From: Betaproteobacteria bacterium
GTDB taxonomy: Bacteria; Pseudomonadota; Gammaproteobacteria; Burkholderiales; SG8-39
Assembly: GCA_005881575.1 (NCBI GenBank)
Contig: VBCA01000025.1
Span: 1-34,115, forward strand
DNA: 34,115 bases
Direction of reading: 5' to 3'
A model generated the notes under the pieces. That model did not search any database, was not told the origin of the DNA, and was given only the letters and a program-made list of their open reading frames with translations. Shown here piece after piece: positions 26,279 to 34,115 of the stretch (positions are counted from its first letter, which is position 1; each line of letters starts with the position of its first letter). Both the position numbers and the translations under genes were made by a program.

Positions 26279-27666
26279 TCCCGGGTGCTCACGACTTTTC
26301 CGGGATTCATCAGGTTTTCCGGGTCGACAGCGCGCTTCAAGCTCAGCATGAGGTCGACCGCCTCTCCCAACTCCTTCCGCAGTGACCGCATCTTGCCGAA
26401 GCCGATGCCGTGCTCGCCGGTGCAGGTGCCCTCCATGGCAAGCGCGCGGTTCACGACTCGCTCGTTGAACTCTTTCGCCTCTTCAAGATCAGCTTCGCTG
26501 TCGGGCCGGATGAGAATCTCGCAGTGGAAGTTTCCGTCGCCCACATGACCGAAAAGCGGTATCGGCATCGAAGCGCGCGAGATGTCCTTCGAAGTTTCGA
26601 CGATGCACTCCGTGAGCCGCGAAATCGGAACGCATACGTCGGTGGAAACGGCGCGTGAGCCGGGCCGCAGCTGAAGGCAGGCGAAATAAGCCTGGTGGCG
26701 CGCCGTCCACAGCCGCGTGCGGTCCTCAGGCTTGGTCGTCCACTCGAAGTCCATGCCGCCGTTTTCGCGTGCAATATCCTGCACCAGCCTTGCCTGCTCT
26801 TCGACGCCCGCTTGCGTACCGTGAAACTCGAGAAACAGCGTCGGCTGCTCGCGGTAGCCCGTCTTCGAATAGGCGTTGATGGCCTTCATGGTCGTAGCGC
26901 ACAGCGCCTCGCTGCGTGCGATCGGAATCCCGGCCTGCAGGGTCTGGATCACGGTGTTCACCGCGCCGGCAATCTCCTGAAACGAGCAAACGGCCGCCGA
27001 CATCGCCTCCGGAACGGCGTAAAGGCGCACGGTGAGTTCGGTGATGATTCCGAGCGTCCCCTCCGATCCCACGAACAGACGGGTCAGCTCGTAACCCGCT
27101 GCGGATTTGCGCGAGCGGCGCGAGGTGGTGATCACACGGCCGTCGGCGAGCACGACGGTCAGGGCGAGCACGTTCTCGCGCATGGTGCCGTAGCGCACGG
27201 CGTTCGTGCCCGAAGCACGCGTCGCGGCCATGCCGCCCAGCGTCGCGTCGGCACCGGGGTCGACCGGAAAGAAAAGGCCCGTGTGCCGGATATGCTCGTT
27301 CAATTGCTTCCGCGTCACTCCGGCCTGCACCACCGCGTCCAGGTCGGCTTCGTGCACGGCGAGCACCCCGTTCATGCGTGAAAGATCGATGCACACCCCG
27401 CCTCGGATGGCGAGCACGTGGCCCTCGAGCGAAGTGCCGACGCCGTACGGGATCATCGTCGTCTTGTGGCGCCGGCACAGATCGACGATGTCGCGCACCT
27501 CCGCGGTGGATTGCGGAAACACCACTGCATCGGGGGGCGCGCACGGAAAGTACGACTCATCCCTGCCGTGATGCTCGCACACGCCCCGCGAGGTCGTGAC
27601 GCGATCGCCGAGCAGCGCCCGCATCTCCTCGAGCAGCGCAGCATCGAATTCGCTGGGCTTGTTCAA
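26275..27666 (-). CDS. FAD-binding D-lactate/glycolate-type dehydrogenase (GlcD/LDHD family)
   Basis: The 463-aa flavoprotein is in the vanillyl-alcohol-oxidase superfamily. FAD-binding segment: [28 protein letters not shown] and GTLGIITE. C-terminal cap: [12 protein letters not shown] and [12 protein letters not shown], as in D-lactate dehydrogenases and GlcD. It oxidises a 2-hydroxy acid, passing electrons to a quinone or cytochrome. GlcE/GlcF are not adjacent, which favours a single-subunit D-lactate dehydrogenase. The start is TTG with GAGGA about 8 nt upstream; the next ATG is 14 codons in and would cut the conserved N-terminus. It is the last gene of the pgi-DUF6494 minus-strand run. 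Confidence 0.9.
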   Translation of the reverse strand: MNKPSEFDAALLEEMRALLGDRVTTSRGVCEHHGRDESYFPCAPPDAVVFPQSTAEVRDIVDLCRRHKTTMIPYGVGTSLEGHVLAIRGGVCIDLSRMNGVLAVHEADLDAVVQAGVTRKQLNEHIRHTGLFFPVDPGADATLGGMAATRASGTNAVRYGTMRENVLALTVVLADGRVITTSRRSRKSAAGYELTRLFVGSEGTLGIITELTVRLYAVPEAMSAAVCSFQEIAGAVNTVIQTLQAGIPIARSEALCATTMKAINAYSKTGYREQPTLFLEFHGTQAGVEEQARLVQDIARENGGMDFEWTTKPEDRTRLWTARHQAYFACLQLRPGSRAVSTDVCVPISRLTECIVETSKDISRASMPIPLFGHVGDGNFHCEILIRPDSEADLEEAKEFNERVVNRALAMEGTCTGEHGIGFGKMRSLRKELGEAVDLMLSLKRAVDPENLMNPGKVVSTRD

Positions 27667-27681
27667 GACGATTCCTCGCGA

Positions 27682-27888
27682 CTATTCGAGCTCGATCCTG
27701 CCGTCGAACCGTACCGAGAGCTTGAGGCCGGGGACTTCGAGCGTGACCGAGGCGGGGAACTTCTCGTTGCCCTTGATTGCGCCCCCGGCGCGCGCCTTCG
27801 CCACGGCCTGCTCGATCTCCCTTTGGGAACTCACTCCGACCATCTTCAGGAATTTCCGGATGCTGAGGTTGAAGGCGTCTTCGTTCAT
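27682..27888 (-). CDS. DUF6494 family small protein
   Basis: This 68-aa soluble protein, MNEDAFNLSIRKFLKMVG..., fits the DUF6494 family of short bacterial proteins with a helix and a beta-rich C-terminus (FDGRIELE). No function is known to me. GGAG lies 8 nt before ATG 27888; ATG 27906 is a possible alternative. It lies 15 nt upstream of the dehydrogenase TTG and 44 nt after pgi, so it shares their transcript. Confidence 0.75.
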   Translation of the reverse strand: MNEDAFNLSIRKFLKMVGVSSQREIEQAVAKARAGGAIKGNEKFPASVTLEVPGLKLSVRFDGRIELE

Positions 27889-27932
27889 GATGATCTCCGT
27901 TTGCATCAGCCTAAGTCCCGCCGCGGCCGGAG

Positions 27933-29510
27933 TCAATCGCGGTTTCGCAGCCGTGCGAACAGGCCCCGCGTGGAGGCGTCGAGTCCCGCCGTGTCTCCGC
28001 CCTCGAGCAGCCTCGGCAGCAGCGTGCGGGCGAGGTTCTTGCCGTGCTCCACCCCCCATTGGTCGAAACTGTTCAGATTCCAGATGACGCCTTCGGCGAA
28101 CACTTTGTGCTCATGCAGCGCGATGAGTGCGCCGAGCGCTCGCGGAGTGAGGCGCTCGAGAAGCACGGTGCTCGAAGGGCGATTTCCGGGGAGGGCCTTG
28201 TACGGCGCGTCCGGTGCGGGGTTGCCGAAGGCAAGGGCTGCGCTCTGGGCGAGCGCATTCGCCACGAGCGCACCCTGCTCGGCGGACGATTCCTCGTTTC
28301 GTCCGATCACGATGAAATCCACCGGGATGAGATGGGTCCCTTGGTGCAACAGCTGGTGAAAGGAGTGCTGGCTGGGTGTCCCCGATGCACCCCAGACGAC
28401 GGGAGCCGTGGCGTAGTCGACCTCGTTCCCGTCTCGGTCCACGCGCTTCCCATTCGATTCCATCTCGAGCTGCTGAAGATAGGCCGGTAAATCGCGCAGA
28501 TCCTCGCTGTAAGGGATCACGGCGCGGGTCTGGGCGCCGAAAAAGTTCACGTACCAGATCTCGAGCAGCGCAAGCACCACCGGCATGTTTAGCTCCAGGG
28601 GCTCGTTGCGGAAATGGGCGTCCATCGCGCGCGCGCCGTGAAGCAGCTCTTCGAACGCGCTCATGCCGGCCGCCAGCGCGACCGGCAGGCCCACGGCGGA
28701 CCAGACCGAATAGCGCCCCCCCACCCAGTCCCACATCGGAAACACGCGCTCGGGCGGAACCCCCAGTGCTTCGGCGCCGGCGGGGTTTGCGGTGACCGCG
28801 GCGAAATGGCGCGAGGGCCCGTTCGAGTTTCCGAGCGCCGACGCTAGCCAGGCGCGGGCGCGGGCCGCATTGGCGAGCGTCTCGGCGGTGGTAAAGGTCT
28901 TCGATGCGACGATGAAGAATGTCGTCCCCGGCGTCAGACCCGCGAGTGCGGCCTCGAGGTCGGCCGGGTCGATGTTGGAAACGAAATGCACCTTTGGGCC
29001 GGCCTCGCGGAACTTGCGCATTGCCCGCGCGAGCATGCGGGGCCCGAGGTCCGAGCCGCCGATCCCGATGTTGACGACGTCGGTTATGGTCCGGCCGTCG
29101 CTGCCTTTGAGAGTGCCGCGCTGCACCTCGTCGACGAAACGGCGCATGCGCTCGCGAGCGCTGCGCACCGCGGGCATTACGTCACCGCGCTCGGGGAATG
29201 TCGTGTCCTCGGAGCGCAGCGCCACATGGAGCACAGCGCGCGCCTCGGTGCTGTTGATGGGGTCGCCCGCGAACATGCTCGCGATCCACCTGGGCAGCTG
29301 CGCCTGGGCGGCCAGGCCGGCGAGCAGCCGCATCGCCTCGGCATCGACCCGATGCTTGGAATAGTCGAGGACGAGTCCGCCGGCTTCGATCAAGAATCGC
29401 TCGGCGCGCGAAGGGTCCGCGGCGAACAGGTCGGCGAGGTTTGCGGCCGCGATTTTTTTCCGGTGCGCGGCCAGCGCTTTCCATGCGGGCGATAGAGTCA
29501 GCTTGCTCAC
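27933..29510 (-). CDS. pgi: Glucose-6-phosphate isomerase
   Basis: The 525-aa PGI interconverts glucose-6-P and fructose-6-P. It has NIGIGGSDLGP (148-157), GGRYSVWSAVGLP (264-276), E351 in MESNGK (catalytic base), H382 in QHSFHQLLHQG and K491 in VEHGKNLA near the C-terminus. The GTG start at 29510 overlaps the stop of the upstream glycosyltransferase as GTGA (4 nt), giving tight translational coupling. The open frame continues upstream but only as a shadow of the glycosyltransferase gene. Confidence 0.95.
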   Translation of the reverse strand: MSKLTLSPAWKALAAHRKKIAAANLADLFAADPSRAERFLIEAGGLVLDYSKHRVDAEAMRLLAGLAAQAQLPRWIASMFAGDPINSTEARAVLHVALRSEDTTFPERGDVMPAVRSARERMRRFVDEVQRGTLKGSDGRTITDVVNIGIGGSDLGPRMLARAMRKFREAGPKVHFVSNIDPADLEAALAGLTPGTTFFIVASKTFTTAETLANAARARAWLASALGNSNGPSRHFAAVTANPAGAEALGVPPERVFPMWDWVGGRYSVWSAVGLPVALAAGMSAFEELLHGARAMDAHFRNEPLELNMPVVLALLEIWYVNFFGAQTRAVIPYSEDLRDLPAYLQQLEMESNGKRVDRDGNEVDYATAPVVWGASGTPSQHSFHQLLHQGTHLIPVDFIVIGRNEESSAEQGALVANALAQSAALAFGNPAPDAPYKALPGNRPSSTVLLERLTPRALGALIALHEHKVFAEGVIWNLNSFDQWGVEHGKNLARTLLPRLLEGGDTAGLDASTRGLFARLRNRD

Positions 29511-31105
29511 GGCTGGCGCTGGTAGAGGCGAAAGCGTTCGCGGTCGCGCGGCCGCCTGCCTTCCCACAAAAGCTTCCACTCGGGGCCGATGTTGTCGGAA
29601 TCCCCCTCGCGGGCTTGCACTAGGAGCACCGAGCAGCGGGCCTCGGCGTCGCGCTCGAGGCGTAGTGTGACGACCTCCGCGTGGTAGTCGAATACGGCAC
29701 GCTGGGCTTCGCCGAGGCCGCGGCTCTCGATGCAGCGGGTGTCCGCGGGGATGCTCTTTTTCAGCGCCTGCGCGACCGTCCGGTAGCTCTTTCCGTAGTC
29801 GACCCAGGAGAGAATCAAGGTCGTGGCGAGGCCCCAGAGCAGCGTAATCCCGGCCGCCCAGAAGCTCACGCCGCGGAATACCGAGCGCTCGCCCCTGAGG
29901 ATCAACCAGAGCCACCCCAGTGTAAATGCCAGCGCGACCGCGAGCACCGTCCATGAAAACTGCGGCACATGGCCGGGCTCGAGCTTGGCGAAATTACGCG
30001 CGATAGTCGGCGGATATCCCGTCATCATTGCAAACCAGCCCAACCACATGAGTGCACCGAGCAGCCCCGCGCTCAAGGCGCCGAACCACGCTAGCGCGTT
30101 GTCGGCACCGCGGCGCAAGCTCGGGACCCCGGCACCGGCAAGAAGCGCAAGCGGCACCAGGAGCGGCAACGCGTAGACCTCGCGCGGATCGTCCAGAAAC
30201 ACGAGCACGCCAAAGCTGGCGGCGACCGCCGCGATCAGCATGCGTGTGCCCGGCACCGCTTCGCGGCGGCGTCCCTCCCACAGGGTCCAAAGCGCGAGCG
30301 GCCACGCGGGCCACAGGGCCCAGGCGAGAGTCTGTCCCCAGTAGCCGAGAACGGCCGCGGGAGGAACGGCGAATTGCGCGGCGTTGGCCTGCCACCACGC
30401 GAGCGCGAACCCGCCAGAGCGGTTTTCGGCGAGCACGAGCCAGCCGCCCCATAGCGCGAGAAGCATCAGCAAGGCGGGAATCAGATTCATCAGGTACTCG
30501 CGCCGGCGCCACGCCGAAGACACGAGGGGCGCGGCGAGCGCGACCGCGAGCGGAGCTGCTACCGCGGGGACTCCTTTGCTCAGGCCTGCGACGACGAGCC
30601 CCGCGCCGAGGAGCCAACCGGCACGGAGCGGTTTGCGCGGCGCGAGCGCAATGCCGTACCAGGCGAGCGCCTGTCCCGCGAGCATGCTGATGTCGCCGAG
30701 CGTTTCATGGGCGTGGACGAGCAGGCCGAGGCAGCCGAGCAAGGCAAGCACCGCGCTTATTCCCGCGGTCCTACCGTAGAGCTCGCGGCCCGCGAGGTGG
30801 ACGAAGGCGAGCATCGCCGCCATCATCACGCCGCTGGCCAGGCGCGCCCCGTCGTGGGGGGCGAGGACCAGTCCGAACATCTTCGCGGTCAGGGCCGCGA
30901 CCCAGAAATGGAACGGGCCGTGCTCCAGGTACGCTTCGCCCGCCAGATAGGGGACGATCCATCGCCCGTGCTCGAGCATCTGATGCACGATGCCGATGCC
31001 GGTAGCGTCTTCGGTTTTCCAGGGATCGTGCCCGACCAGGCCCGGCAGCAGGTAGGCGAGCACGAGCGTCGCGAACAGGACCGGCCCCCGAGGAAGCGTA
31101 GTCAT
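29507..31105 (-). CDS. GT-C type membrane glycosyltransferase (ArnT/PMT-like)
   Basis: The 532-aa integral membrane protein has about 10-12 helices. After helix 1 lies the GT-C catalytic loop HDPWKTEDA, with acidic residues as in ArnT (lipid A aminoarabinosyl transferase) and PMT enzymes. It should transfer a sugar from a lipid-linked donor to an acceptor on the periplasmic side. The soluble C-terminal part is about 90 aa. ATG 31105 follows AAGG; an in-frame start 27 nt upstream is less likely. Acceptor unknown (lipid A, glycan or protein). It is coupled to pgi and lies after rpmE, separated by a strong terminator. Confidence 0.8.
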   Translation of the reverse strand: MTTLPRGPVLFATLVLAYLLPGLVGHDPWKTEDATGIGIVHQMLEHGRWIVPYLAGEAYLEHGPFHFWVAALTAKMFGLVLAPHDGARLASGVMMAAMLAFVHLAGRELYGRTAGISAVLALLGCLGLLVHAHETLGDISMLAGQALAWYGIALAPRKPLRAGWLLGAGLVVAGLSKGVPAVAAPLAVALAAPLVSSAWRRREYLMNLIPALLMLLALWGGWLVLAENRSGGFALAWWQANAAQFAVPPAAVLGYWGQTLAWALWPAWPLALWTLWEGRRREAVPGTRMLIAAVAASFGVLVFLDDPREVYALPLLVPLALLAGAGVPSLRRGADNALAWFGALSAGLLGALMWLGWFAMMTGYPPTIARNFAKLEPGHVPQFSWTVLAVALAFTLGWLWLILRGERSVFRGVSFWAAGITLLWGLATTLILSWVDYGKSYRTVAQALKKSIPADTRCIESRGLGEAQRAVFDYHAEVVTLRLERDAEARCSVLLVQAREGDSDNIGPEWKLLWEGRRPRDRERFRLYQRQP

Positions 31106-31144
31106 GGCGTTCACCTTAACCCTCTCGGCCACCCGCCACCGGAA

Positions 31145-31171
31145 AGAAAAAAGGCAGCCGAAGCTGCCTTT
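31145..31171 (-). terminator. Intrinsic terminator downstream of rpmE
   Basis: On the minus strand AAAGGCAGC, TTCG and GCTGCC form a stable stem with a UUCG tetraloop, followed by TTTTTTC. It ends the rho-rpmE transcript before the glycosyltransferase gene. Confidence 0.9.
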
Positions 31172-31195
31172 CGCGGAGCGCGCGGCGCGACACGC

Positions 31196-31435
31196 CTATG
31201 CGGAGGCTTGCTTGGCGGGCTTCGCCGGCGCCTTCTTCTTCGTATATTTCTGGCGGAATTTCTCCACCCGGCCGGCCGTGTCGACGATCTTCTGCTTACC
31301 TGTGTAGAACGGGTGGCACGACGAGCAGACCTCCACGTGCAGGGCCTTGCCCAGCGTAGAGCGGGTCGTAAACGTGTTTCCGCAGCTGCAGGTTACGGTG
31401 ATTTCCTTGTAGTCGGGATGGATTTTGGGTTTCAT
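31196..31435 (-). CDS. rpmE: 50S ribosomal protein bL31, zinc-binding form
   Basis: The 79-aa protein carries C16, C18, C37 and C40, the zinc-binding C+ form of bL31. A Lys/Ala-rich C-terminal extension ([14 protein letters not shown]) lies after the usual ~65-aa core. ATG 31435 gives the conserved MKPKIHPDY start. It sits 74 nt downstream of rho on the same strand. Confidence 0.95.
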   Translation of the reverse strand: MKPKIHPDYKEITVTCSCGNTFTTRSTLGKALHVEVCSSCHPFYTGKQKIVDTAGRVEKFRQKYTKKKAPAKPAKQASA

Positions 31436-31509
31436 GGCGTCGTCCTTGCCTGCGCGGAGCGTTGAGTGGGGCGAAATTATCCAGTAAATGAGGCGCCCGG
31501 ACAAGTTTT

Positions 31510-32769
31510 TCAACCCCTGCGCATCGAATCGAAGAAGTCCCCGTTGTTCTTGGTCGCACGGATCTTGTCGACCAGAAACTCCGCCGCCTCGAGGTCGTCC
31601 ATGGGGTAGAGGAGCTTCCTCAGCACCCAGACTTTCTGCAGGATTTCCTTCTCGATCAGGAGCTCTTCGCGGCGGGTGCCTGACCGGTTGACGTTGATCG
31701 CCGGAAAGATGCGCTTCTCGTACATGCGCCGGTCGAGGTGAATTTCCATGTTGCCGGTGCCCTTGAACTCCTCGTAGATCACGTCGTCCATGCGCGAGCC
31801 CGTGTCGATGAGGGCGGTCGCGAGGATGGTGAGCGAGCCGCCTTCCTCGATGTTTCTCGCCGCACCGAAGAAGCGCTTCGGGCGCTGCAGCGCATTCGCG
31901 TCGACGCCGCCCGTGAGCACTTTGCCGGAGGCGGGCACGACGGTGTTGTAAGCGCGCGCAAGCCGCGTGATCGAGTCGAGCAGGATCACGACGTCCTTCT
32001 TGTGCTCGACCAGGCGCTTCGCCTTTTCGATCACCATTTCGGCGACCTGCACGTGGCGCGACGCGGGCTCGTCGAAAGTCGAGGCGACGACCTCGCCCTT
32101 GACGGTGCGCGTCATCTCGGTCACTTCCTCGGGCCGCTCGTCGATCAGGAGGACGATCAGCACCACGTCCGGATGGTTCGATGTGATCGCGTGGGCGAGC
32201 TGCTGCATCAGCACGGTCTTGCCCGCTTTGGGCGGGGAGACGATGAGGCCGCGCTGCCCCTTGCCGATGGGCGCGATGATGTCGATGATGCGGCTGGTGA
32301 TGTTTTCCTCGCCCTTCATGTCGCGCTCGAGCTTGAGGGTCTTGTCCGGGTGCAGCGGCGTGAGGTTCTCGAACAGGATCTTGTGCTTGGAGGCCTCGGG
32401 TGCGTCGGCGTTGACCTTGTCGACCTTGACCAAAGCGAAGTAGCGCTCGCCGTCTTTGGGCGTGCGGATCTCGCCCTCGATCGAATCTCCCGTGTGCAGG
32501 TTGAAGCGCCGAATCTGCGAGGGGCTGACGTAGATGTCGTCGGTGGAAGCGAGGTACGACGTATCGGGCGAGCGCAGGAAGCCGAAGCCGTCGGGCAGCA
32601 CTTCCAGCGTGCCTTCGCCGAATATGGATTCGCCTTTCTTGGCGCGGTTTTTCAGGAGGGCAAAGATCAGCTCCTGCTTGCGCATGCGGTTGGCGCCGTC
32701 GATCTCGTTCGACGTCGCCATTTCGAGCAGCTGGCTTACGTGCTGTGTCTTGAGTTCGGATAAGTGCAT
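31510..32769 (-). CDS. rho: Transcription termination factor Rho
   Basis: The 419-aa hexameric RNA-dependent ATPase terminates transcription at untranslated C-rich RNA. Its N-terminal helical domain and cold-shock-like primary RNA site (GFGFLR, 61-66) are intact. The ATPase has P-loop PPKAGKT (179-185), the Walker B-type [10 protein letters not shown] (207-216) and the Q-loop region TGGVDANAL. It is a compact beta-type Rho without an N-terminal insert. The leader contains inverted repeats (32842-32898). Confidence 0.97.
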   Translation of the reverse strand: MHLSELKTQHVSQLLEMATSNEIDGANRMRKQELIFALLKNRAKKGESIFGEGTLEVLPDGFGFLRSPDTSYLASTDDIYVSPSQIRRFNLHTGDSIEGEIRTPKDGERYFALVKVDKVNADAPEASKHKILFENLTPLHPDKTLKLERDMKGEENITSRIIDIIAPIGKGQRGLIVSPPKAGKTVLMQQLAHAITSNHPDVVLIVLLIDERPEEVTEMTRTVKGEVVASTFDEPASRHVQVAEMVIEKAKRLVEHKKDVVILLDSITRLARAYNTVVPASGKVLTGGVDANALQRPKRFFGAARNIEEGGSLTILATALIDTGSRMDDVIYEEFKGTGNMEIHLDRRMYEKRIFPAINVNRSGTRREELLIEKEILQKVWVLRKLLYPMDDLEAAEFLVDKIRATKNNGDFFDSMRRG

Positions 32770-32923
32770 AAAGAGCCCAAGCGGGATGAGCGACCTCAGA
32801 CCGTTCGAACGGAAAACAGGGAACCGAAACGGGGAGGATTTGCGCCTGGATACAGCCCCTTGCAGGCGCCGGTGGGAGGGCGGCTAAACGTGCCGCCCGC
32901 CTTTTGCGTGAAGAATAGAGACT
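32770..32923 (-). promoter_or_regulatory. trxA-rho intergenic leader with two inverted repeats
   Basis: This region holds an inverted repeat GCGCCTG (32842-32848) / CAGGCGC (32863-32869), and GGGCGGC (32878-32884) / GCCGCCC (32892-32898) with a 7-nt loop. The second lies directly after trxA and could be its terminator, but no T-run follows on the minus strand. rho is autoregulated in other bacteria, so these may form a structured leader. Confidence 0.45.
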
Positions 32924-33250
32924 TTAGATGTTGCTGTCAAGAAATGCGGTGAGCTGCGACTTGGACAGCGACCCCACCTTCTGCGCCTCGACGTTGCCGT
33001 TCTTGAAAAGCATGAGTGTCGGTATGCCGCGGATTCCGTACTTCTTCGGGATTTCCTGGTTCTCGTCCACGTTGACCTTGGCGACCTTGAGCTTGCCCGA
33101 GTACTCCTTGGCGACCTCATCGAGCACCGGGGCGATCGCCTTGCAGGGACCGCACCATTCCGCCCAGTAGTCCACCAGCACGGGGACGTCGGATTTCAGG
33201 ACTTCGGGCTCGAAAGTGGCATCGCTTACGTGGTGGATGAATTCGTTCAT
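32924..33250 (-). CDS. trxA: Thioredoxin
   Basis: The 108-aa classical thioredoxin has the redox motif WCGPC (C33, C36) and cis-Pro P76 in GIPTLML. It reduces cytoplasmic disulfides, including the C-terminal Cys pair of NrdA encoded in the same window. It heads the trxA-rho-rpmE string. A 16-bp inverted repeat (TGCAGC-GTCC-GCTGCA on the minus strand, 33275-33290) lies in its 5' leader. Confidence 0.97.
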   Translation of the reverse strand: MNEFIHHVSDATFEPEVLKSDVPVLVDYWAEWCGPCKAIAPVLDEVAKEYSGKLKVAKVNVDENQEIPKKYGIRGIPTLMLFKNGNVEAQKVGSLSKSQLTAFLDSNI

Positions 33251-33425
33251 TGCTTCCTCTGCGAAACGGGAATTTGCAGCGGACGCTGCACCTTCGATAA
33301 GTATGGGCGCGAGCCGGTATGTTCAAGGCTATGCTAGCGGAATTTCACGGCGAGGAAAAGTGCGAGTCCGTATGGCGTAAGGGGCTATTTTTCCAGGACA
33401 AAACGGGAGAGCCCGGGACCGTACA

Positions 33426-33434
33426 TGATAAGAT
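33426..33434 (+). promoter_or_regulatory. Candidate extended -10 promoter of fdxA
   Basis: TGATAAGAT matches the extended -10 pattern TGnTAtaAT with one mismatch from TATAAT-like sequence at two positions, 58 nt before the fdxA ATG. There is no -35 box, as expected for extended -10 promoters. Uncertain. Confidence 0.35.
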
Positions 33435-33492
33435 ACCCGCTGTCTTCGCGAAATGCGCGGGAATCGTTCGGACGGGCGGGCTCGTCGCCACC

Positions 33493-33816
33493 ATGGCATA
33501 CATCGTCACCGAGAGCTGCATCAAGTGCAAGTACACCGACTGCGTCGACGTGTGCCCGGTCGACTGCTTTCGCGAGGGACCCAACATGCTGGTGATCGAT
33601 CCCGAGGAGTGCATCGACTGCACGCTGTGCGTTCCGGAGTGCCCCGTCGAGGCGATTTTTGCCGAGGATGACGTCCCGCCCGCGCAGCGCGACTGGATTC
33701 CCATCAACGCCGAGCTCTCCAAGGCCTGGAAGCCCATCGTCGAGCGCAAGCCCGCGCCGGCGGACGCCGATGAGTGGGCCAAGGTGAAGGAGAAGAAGCA
33801 CCTTCTCGAGCGCTGA
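33493..33816 (+). CDS. fdxA: 7Fe ferredoxin (3Fe-4S and 4Fe-4S) FdxA
   Basis: The 107-aa ferredoxin is of the Azotobacter FdI type. By alignment with FdI, C9, C17 and C50 hold the 3Fe-4S cluster and C21, C40, C43 and C46 the 4Fe-4S cluster (C12 is extra). The start is ATG 33493, because the family begins MAYIVTE. The upstream frame is open but unconserved. It transfers electrons in the cytoplasm; the partner is unknown. The next gene starts 25 nt downstream. Confidence 0.93.
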   Translation: MAYIVTESCIKCKYTDCVDVCPVDCFREGPNMLVIDPEECIDCTLCVPECPVEAIFAEDDVPPAQRDWIPINAELSKAWKPIVERKPAPADADEWAKVKEKKHLLER

Positions 33817-33841
33817 GCAAAGCGCGCTAAAGTAGGCGCCC

Positions 33842-34115
33842 ATGAACGCGGGCGCTGAGCTGCCTTTCCTGAAGAAGAGCGCGCTCTTCGAGCGCCTCGC
33901 GCTGGGCGCCGCCGCCGGTGTCACCGTCGTCACCCCCAACAAGCGCCTGTCGCAGGCGCTGATGCTGGAGTTCGATGCTTTCCAGATCGGGAAAGCACTT
34001 TCGGTCTGGGAAGCGCCGGATATCCTGCCGTTCGGTGCTTTCGTGCAGCGGCTCTACGAGGGCGGCCTCTATGCGGACCTCTCGGCCGAGCTGCCGATGC
34101 TTCTGACGCCGGCGC
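33842..34115 (+). CDS. AddB-like DNA repair protein, N-terminal part (cut by window edge)
   Basis: Ninety-one codons from ATG 33842 run open to the window end. The start (VVTPNKRLSQALMLEFDAFQ, about 28-47, then LSVWEAPDILPF) matches the N-terminus of the betaproteobacterial 'probable DNA repair protein' family, related to AddB/PD-(D/E)XK nucleases. It usually lies before an AddA/UvrD-type helicase and acts in double-strand break repair. It follows fdxA by 25 nt. The nuclease domain lies beyond the window, so the assignment rests on the N-terminus only. Confidence 0.7.
   Translation, partial: MNAGAELPFLKKSALFERLALGAAAGVTVVTPNKRLSQALMLEFDAFQIGKALSVWEAPDILPFGAFVQRLYEGGLYADLSAELPMLLTPA

Noticed and set aside
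33298-33326. TTGAAC-17 bp-TACTTA as trxA promoter
   Set aside because: The -10 hexamer matches TATAAT at only two of six positions.
33319-33492. N-terminal extension of fdxA
   Set aside because: The family begins at MAYIVTE; the upstream residues are unconserved and would overlap the promoter-like region.

Overview
The window is about 34 kb of GC-rich (roughly 60-65 %, judged by eye) bacterial chromosome with almost every base used. The gene set points to a betaproteobacterium, probably Burkholderiales or a close relative. The pointers are a Bug/TctC-type solute-binding protein, a PP0621-pilS-pilR-ampD cluster, PhaM, a CobD/CbiB-like protein, a DUF6494 protein, a 7Fe ferredoxin next to an AddB-like DNA repair protein, and a trxA-rho-rpmE string. 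This is inferred from gene content; there is no rRNA gene to confirm it. I saw no tRNA, rRNA, insertion sequence, phage or CRISPR array.

Layout. (1) 1-5.1 kb is the most accessory-looking part: a minus-strand pair (Bug binding protein plus MetE-C-like methyltransferase), the C-terminal stub of a decayed VOC/glyoxalase gene overlapping it, a membrane-anchored SGNH hydrolase and a CgeB-like glycosyltransferase. (2) 5.3-9.06 kb (+) is a tight PP0621-pilS-pilR-ampD cluster with overlapping or abutting genes. (3) 9.06-13.35 kb (+) is class Ia nrdAB behind two NrdR-box-like sites 31 bp apart, followed by a Lys/Ala-rich histone H1-like protein, two strong hairpins and a short membrane-anchored lytic transglycosylase. 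(4) 14.7-24.1 kb holds a minus-strand class I aminotransferase and a plus-strand series: maeB, a patatin-like lipase, phaM, a quinone oxidoreductase and prolyl iminopeptidase. After a bidirectional terminator come a small exported protein (-), a CoA-type Nudix hydrolase (+) and a CobD/CbiB-like membrane protein (+). (5) 24.1-31.1 kb has phhB and an M48 protease (-), orn (+), then a minus-strand run of FAD-linked D-lactate/glycolate dehydrogenase, DUF6494 protein, pgi and a GT-C glycosyltransferase. (6) 31.2-34.1 kb has rpmE, rho and trxA (-), then fdxA and the first part of an AddB-like repair protein (+), cut by the window edge.

Connections. nrdAB makes dNTPs and appears to carry NrdR control. 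PilS/PilR would control sigma-54 promoters (type IV pilin in relatives), although no pilin gene is present here. maeB (malate to pyruvate), the patatin-like lipase and PhaM suggest local carbon-storage/PHB metabolism; this is adjacency-based inference. Most of the window is conserved housekeeping DNA. I found no convincing new multigene system. The most useful second looks are the paired NrdR-like boxes, a PhaM without the usual H1-like tail, a three-copy 19-bp repeat carrying stop codons and a Shine-Dalgarno-like core, the VOC gene stub, and strong unexplained hairpins around the histone-like gene.
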